Positions 13,586-16,679 of a stretch of 16,679 nt of DNA are shown piece by piece. How positions within the stretch are numbered: the stretch's first letter is position 1; each line of letters opens with the position of its first letter. The position numbers were made by a program, and so were the translations under genes. Source of the DNA: CAZKCI01 sp964551475 (GTDB taxonomy: Bacteria; Auribacterota; Erginobacteria; Erginobacterales; CAZKCI01); the NCBI GenBank assembly GCA_964551475.1, contig CAZKCI010000040.1:1-16679 (forward strand), given 5' to 3'. Under the pieces are notes generated by a model. That model had not been told where the DNA came from and did not search any database. It worked only from the letters and a program-made list of their open reading frames with translations.

Positions 13586-15925
13586 CTGAACACTCCGACC
13601 GTCATCACTCTCCTGCGCTTCCTCTTCGCCGCCATCTTCGCCTATTTCATCCTCCGCTTTGACGCCGGCGGCGGCCGCCGCGACTACTATCTGGCCCTGG
13701 CGATCTTCGCCCTGGCCGCCTGGAGCGACGGACTGGACGGCTACCTCGCCCGCCGCCTCCGCCAGCGGACCCGTCTGGGGGCGATACTCGATCCGCTCGC
13801 CGACAAGGTCTTCCTGAACACGGCGATTGTCCTCCTGGCGCTGGGCATCGGGGGACTCTGCCGTTTCCCTCCCTGGTTCGCGGTTCTGGTCCTGGGTCGC
13901 GACTTCCTGATCCTCCTCGGCGCGCTGGTGATCAAATGGCGCCAGGGCGCGCTCGAAGCCGCGCCCAACGCGCTCGGCAAGACCACCGCCGTTCTCCAGA
14001 TGGCGCTGGTGATCTGGGCCCTGCTTCGCCTCCCCCGGCCCGACCTGGTCATGCATGTCGTAGCGGCCTTCACTGTCGCTTCGGGGATCGGCTACCTGCT
14101 CTACGGGATTCGGCGGCTGGAGTCGGACCGGTCCGACCATTCCGACCGGTCCGACCAGTCCGATCGGTCCGACCAGTCCGACGGGTCTGAACGGTCCGAC
14201 CTGCCCGGCCCCGTTTCCGTCCTCATGCCCGCCTACAACGAAGGCGAGCATATCTGCCAGAATCTTCGCGAGACCGCGGAGGTGATCGGGCGGATCTGCC
14301 CGGATTACGAGATCCTGGCGGTCGACGACGGGAGCGACGACAATACCCGTTCCGAGATCGAGCGGGCCGCCCGGGATAATAGCCGGATCCGGCCGGTCCT
14401 CCTGGACGAGAACCGCGGCAAAGGCTGGGCCTTGAAAAAGGCCTTCGGCCTGAGCCGGGGGGCGTGGATCTTCTTTCTCGACTCCGATCTCGATATCCAC
14501 CCCCGGCAGTTCCTGAGCCTCCTCCAGGTGCAGAAGACGGCCGGGGCCGACGTGGTCATCGGATCCAAGCGCCATCCCGATTCCACGCTGCGCTACCCCC
14601 TCTCGCGCCGTTTCGTCTCGGCCGCCTATTTTCTTCTGGTCAAAACTCTCTTCGGCCTCCCTCTGCGGGACACTCAGACCGGGATCAAGCTTTTCCGGAG
14701 AAAGGTTCTCGAAGCGACCTTTCCCCGCATCCTGGTCAAGCAGTATGCCTTCGACCTGGAGATCCTGGTCAACGTCCACAGCCTGGGATTTTCAATCGCC
14801 GAGGCGCCGGTGGTGGTCAACTACCGGGGGAAGTTCGGCCGGATCGGCCCCCGCTCGATCTGGACGATCCTCAACGACACCCTGGCGATCTTCTATCGCC
14901 GTCGGGTGCTCAAGTACTACGACCGACCGATCGCGCCCTGGTCGCGGGCGCCCCGTGTCTCGATCGTTATCGCCTGTCCCGCGGTCACTCCCTATCTCCG
15001 GGAGGGACTGGAGCATATCGCCCGCCTCGACTATCCGGACTATGAAACGATCGTTCTTCCCGACCGGCCGGCGCTCCTCGAACTTCCCCGGGTGGAAGTT
15101 TTCCCCACCGGCGAGGTCGGCCCGCCCCGGAAACGCGATATCGGGGCGGAACGCGCCCACGGTGAGATCATCGCCTTCCTGGACGACGACGCCTATCCCG
15201 AACCGGACTGGCTCATGAACGCCGTCCGGCACTTCTCCGATCCCGCGGTGGCCGGCGTCGGCGGTCCGGCGATCACGCCGGAGAACGACCCGCCGATGCA
15301 GCAGGCGGGGGGGAGGGTTCTCTCCTGTTTCATGGTGAGCGGCCGGGAGACCTACCGTTTCATCCCCAAGACCTTCAAGGAGGTCGACGACTATCCGACC
15401 GCCAATCTCCTGGTCCGCCGCTCTGATTTCATCGCTGCGGGCGGGTTCCAGACCCCGTACTGGCCGGGCGAAGACACCTTCCTCTGCCTCAAGCTGACCA
15501 AAAAGCTGGGCAAAAAAATCGTCTACGACCCGGACGCCCTGGTCCGCCACCATCGCCGGCCGCTCTTCGCCCCCCATCTCCGGCAAATTGGCAACTACGG
15601 CCTCCACCGCGGTTATTTCGCCAAGCGCTTCCCCGAGACCAGCCGGCGGGCGATTTACTTTGTCCCCTCTCTCCTGACCGCGTTTCTTCTCCTGGGCTGG
15701 ATCCCCCTGCTCCTGATTCCCGGCGGATTGTTTTTCTACCTGCTGCCCGTTTCTCTCTATCTTCTTCTTGCCCTTCTCACCTCTCTCCGCGGTTTCAATC
15801 CAAAAACCGCGGCAGCGGTTTTTGGTGGTATAATTTCCACGCATCTCGTCTACGGAATCCAGTTTATGAGAGGGCTCTTTTCCAGCAGTCTGCCGGAAGA
15901 ACGAAGCATAGAGCATAGGGCATAG
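13586..15925 (+). CDS. PgsA-type CDP-alcohol phosphatidyltransferase fused to two GT2 glycosyltransferase domains
   Basis: One uninterrupted frame of 779 residues. Residues 1-178 are a complete CDP-alcohol phosphatidyltransferase: several membrane helices and the signature DGLDGYLARRLRQRTRLGAILDPLAD with Asp 48, 51, 69 and 73. Residues 180-206 are a repeat-encoded Ser/Asp/Arg linker. From about 210 a Dpm1-like GT2 domain follows (VSVLMPAYNEGE, DDGSDDNT, DSD at 299, RDTQTGIKLF at 361). A second GT2-like domain starts near 457 (FLDDDAYPEPDW, DDD at 533; GED at 628), then hydrophobic helices at about 689-740. It probably makes or transfers a lipid-linked sugar at the membrane (inference). No ATG, GTG or TTG lies in frame before the GTG at 13928, which is inside PgsA; the CTG at 13586 aligns with the usual PgsA Met (LNTPTVITLLRF). 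The last residues, RSIEHRA, are repeat-encoded. Confidence 0.82.
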   Translation: MNTPTVITLLRFLFAAIFAYFILRFDAGGGRRDYYLALAIFALAAWSDGLDGYLARRLRQRTRLGAILDPLADKVFLNTAIVLLALGIGGLCRFPPWFAVLVLGRDFLILLGALVIKWRQGALEAAPNALGKTTAVLQMALVIWALLRLPRPDLVMHVVAAFTVASGIGYLLYGIRRLESDRSDHSDRSDQSDRSDQSDGSERSDLPGPVSVLMPAYNEGEHICQNLRETAEVIGRICPDYEILAVDDGSDDNTRSEIERAARDNSRIRPVLLDENRGKGWALKKAFGLSRGAWIFFLDSDLDIHPRQFLSLLQVQKTAGADVVIGSKRHPDSTLRYPLSRRFVSAAYFLLVKTLFGLPLRDTQTGIKLFRRKVLEATFPRILVKQYAFDLEILVNVHSLGFSIAEAPVVVNYRGKFGRIGPRSIWTILNDTLAIFYRRRVLKYYDRPIAPWSRAPRVSIVIACPAVTPYLREGLEHIARLDYPDYETIVLPDRPALLELPRVEVFPTGEVGPPRKRDIGAERAHGEIIAFLDDDAYPEPDWLMNAVRHFSDPAVAGVGGPAITPENDPPMQQAGGRVLSCFMVSGRETYRFIPKTFKEVDDYPTANLLVRRSDFIAAGGFQTPYWPGEDTFLCLKLTKKLGKKIVYDPDALVRHHRRPLFAPHLRQIGNYGLHRGYFAKRFPETSRRAIYFVPSLLTAFLLLGWIPLLLIPGGLFFYLLPVSLYLLLALLTSLRGFNPKTAAAVFGGIISTHLVYGIQFMRGLFSSSLPEERSIEHRA
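14123..14203 (+). repeat. In-frame nine-base tandem repeat TCCGACCNN, 9 copies
   Basis: Nine consecutive nonamers, TCCGAC plus three variable bases (CGG, CAT, CAG, GGG, CTG; some units have one change). Because the period is a multiple of three the frame is kept, encoding the triplet S-D-x nine times (SDRSDHSDRSDQSDRSDQ, then SDGSERSDL). It sits exactly at the junction between PgsA and the first glycosyltransferase domain. Confidence 0.92.
15801..15834 (+). promoter_or_regulatory. Perfect hairpin followed by TATAAT inside the 3' end of the fusion gene
   Basis: CAAAAACCGC and GCGGTTTTTG form a perfect 10-base stem with loop GGCA (15801-15824). TATAAT follows at 15829-15834. No good -35 box is visible 16-18 bases upstream; the hairpin occupies that place. 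It could be a promoter for the radical SAM gene or a chance result of the coding sequence (NPKTAAAVFGGIIS). Confidence 0.3.
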
Positions 15926-15985
15926 GGCAAAGGGCTCCAAGATGGCGAGCCCTGGCTCTCTGCTCTATGCCCTATGCTCTATGCT
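15905..15985 (+). repeat. Heptamer repeat with perfect 21-base inverted arms
   Basis: The arm at 15905-15925 (units AGCATAG, AGCATAG, GGCATAG) is an exact reverse complement of 15965-15985. Inside, AGGGCT (15931-15936) pairs with AGCCCT (15948-15953). The left arm contains the stop codon and last seven codons of the fusion gene; the right arm ends five bases before the ATG of the next gene. No T-run follows. Confidence 0.9.
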
Positions 15986-15990
15986 GAGTC

Positions 15991-16679
15991 ATGAAGATAA
16001 TTATTTCCTATCCTCCCTTTGATACGGCCAAGGGTCACCCTACCCTCGGGCAGAATCGTCAGTTCCAGTATTTCTCCGAGCCGACCTTCGTCTATCCGGT
16101 GGTCCCGGCGCTCGCCGCCACCATGCTCCGCCGGGACGGCCATCACGTCCTCTGGAACGACTCCCTCGCCGAAGGGATGAACGCCGAGGAGTACCGCCGC
16201 TTCCTCCTCCGCGAAACCCCCGATCTCATCGTCTTCGAGACCAAAACCCCCGTGATCAAGGAGCATTGGACCTTCCTCAAGGAGATCAAGCAACTGTCGA
16301 CCGCCAGCTGGCAACCGGCCACTGTTTTAGTCGGCGACCATGTCACGGCCCTTCCGGAGGAGTCTTTCCGCGAGTCCCCGGTCGACTTCGTCATCACCGG
16401 CGGCGACTACGATTTCCTGCTCTCGAGCCTCTGCCGCGCTTTGAGCCAGGCCGGTCCCGCCAGTTACCATTCACCATTCACCATTCACCATTCACTGGAG
16501 TCGGGCATCTGGTACCGCGACGGCGCTGCGGTCAAGACCACCGGCCCCTTCCGTCTCGACCATGATCTCGACGCCGCCCCCTTTATCGATCGCGAACTCA
16601 CCCACTGGGACCTCTATGCCTGGAAGAACGGCAACTACAAGCGCCGTCCCGGGACCTACCTGATGAGCGGGAGGGACTG
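15991..16679 (+). CDS. B12-binding radical SAM protein, N-terminal part
   Basis: The first 229 codons of a gene cut by the window edge. The N-terminus MKIIISYPPFDTAKG and PTFVYPVVPALAATMLRRDGHHVLWND match the cobalamin-binding domain of B12-dependent radical SAM enzymes; VLVGDHVTALPEES and DFVITGGDYDFLL are the usual later strands. The sequence ends at LMSGRD followed by TG, just where this family's CxxxCxxC [4Fe-4S] motif begins, so the catalytic domain lies outside. Such proteins often methylate or rearrange lipids, cofactors or antibiotics; no substrate can be assigned, though the neighbouring glycosyltransferase suggests envelope chemistry (inference). Two in-frame repeat segments interrupt it. 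There is no Shine-Dalgarno sequence; TATGCT of the preceding repeat ends five bases before the ATG. Confidence 0.88.
   Translation, partial: MKIIISYPPFDTAKGHPTLGQNRQFQYFSEPTFVYPVVPALAATMLRRDGHHVLWNDSLAEGMNAEEYRRFLLRETPDLIVFETKTPVIKEHWTFLKEIKQLSTASWQPATVLVGDHVTALPEESFRESPVDFVITGGDYDFLLSSLCRALSQAGPASYHSPFTIHHSLESGIWYRDGAAVKTTGPFRLDHDLDAAPFIDRELTHWDLYAWKNGNYKRRPGTYLMSGRD
16292..16326 (+). repeat. Degenerate heptamer array inside the radical SAM gene
   Basis: Five seven-base units, AACTGTC, GACCGCC, AGCTGGC, AACCGGC, CACTGTT, related to AACTGGC. They encode QLSTASWQPATV between the helix and the VLVGDH strand of the B12 domain. The array is decayed, so the call rests on period and word similarity. 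Confidence 0.45.
16466..16496 (+). repeat. In-frame ACCATTC heptamer repeat inside the radical SAM gene
   Basis: Four perfect copies of ACCATTC followed by ACT. In the gene frame it encodes SYHSPFTIHHSLES, which looks unlike the surrounding protein. The frame stays open through it to the window edge. Confidence 0.9.

Noticed and set aside
14123..14203. Possible CRISPR array
   Set aside because: Units are nine bases with no spacers and keep the reading frame; they are a tandem repeat.
13928..15925. Glycosyltransferase gene starting at GTG 13928
   Set aside because: This start lies inside the phosphatidyltransferase domain, after its catalytic motif, and leaves the upstream conserved frame unexplained.
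1..16679. tRNA, rRNA, phage, transposase or defence genes
   Set aside because: None recognised by eye on either strand; apart from the repeats the gene content is housekeeping and metabolic.

Overview
The window is a stretch of GC-rich bacterial chromosome with every gene on the plus strand. It suggests an uncultured, probably anaerobic bacterium. It encodes a four-subunit 2-oxoacid:ferredoxin oxidoreductase, a B12-binding radical SAM protein and the MEP isoprenoid enzyme Dxs. RNase Y, YmdB, XseAB, Dxs, TlyA and NadK lie in an order familiar from many non-proteobacterial lineages. The phylum cannot be fixed from the sequence; the density of intergenic repeats resembles what is seen in candidate-phylum and PVC-type genomes, but that is inference.

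Layout. 1-2682: the 3' end of rarA, then 5-formyltetrahydrofolate cyclo-ligase and rny, all overlapping. 2821-5317: ymdB, xseA and xseB. 5361-9220: dxs, tlyA and nadK. 9217-12134: a ferredoxin-like delta subunit overlapping nadK, then the alpha, beta and gamma subunits of the oxidoreductase. 12192-13529: gltX. 13586-15925: one long reading frame that joins a CDP-alcohol phosphatidyltransferase (PgsA type) to two GT2 glycosyltransferase domains and C-terminal membrane helices. 15991-16679: the N-terminal part of a B12-binding radical SAM protein, cut by the window edge just before the expected iron-sulfur cysteine motif.

The most unusual property is what lies between and inside the genes. Nearly every gap contains degenerate short tandem repeats with a period of 7 or 9 bases, usually arranged as two inverted arms that would fold into a long hairpin. 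The repeat sequence differs from gap to gap, but the architecture recurs. The repeats run into coding sequence: they encode the last residues of XseA, Dxs, TlyA, KorC, GltX and the glycosyltransferase, the N-terminal extension of TlyA, and in-frame segments inside the fusion protein and the radical SAM protein. In the fusion protein the repeat is the linker joining PgsA to the first glycosyltransferase domain.

Translation signals fall into two classes. Genes inside tight operons (rny, xseA, xseB, korD, korC) have purine-rich ribosome binding sites, often with ATGA start/stop overlaps. Most genes directly downstream of a repeat element (ymdB, nadK, gltX, the fusion gene, the radical SAM gene) show no Shine-Dalgarno sequence, and several have a TATnnT-like box only 5-11 bases before the start codon. 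All gaps are under 300 bases, and each one over about 60 bases is described below.
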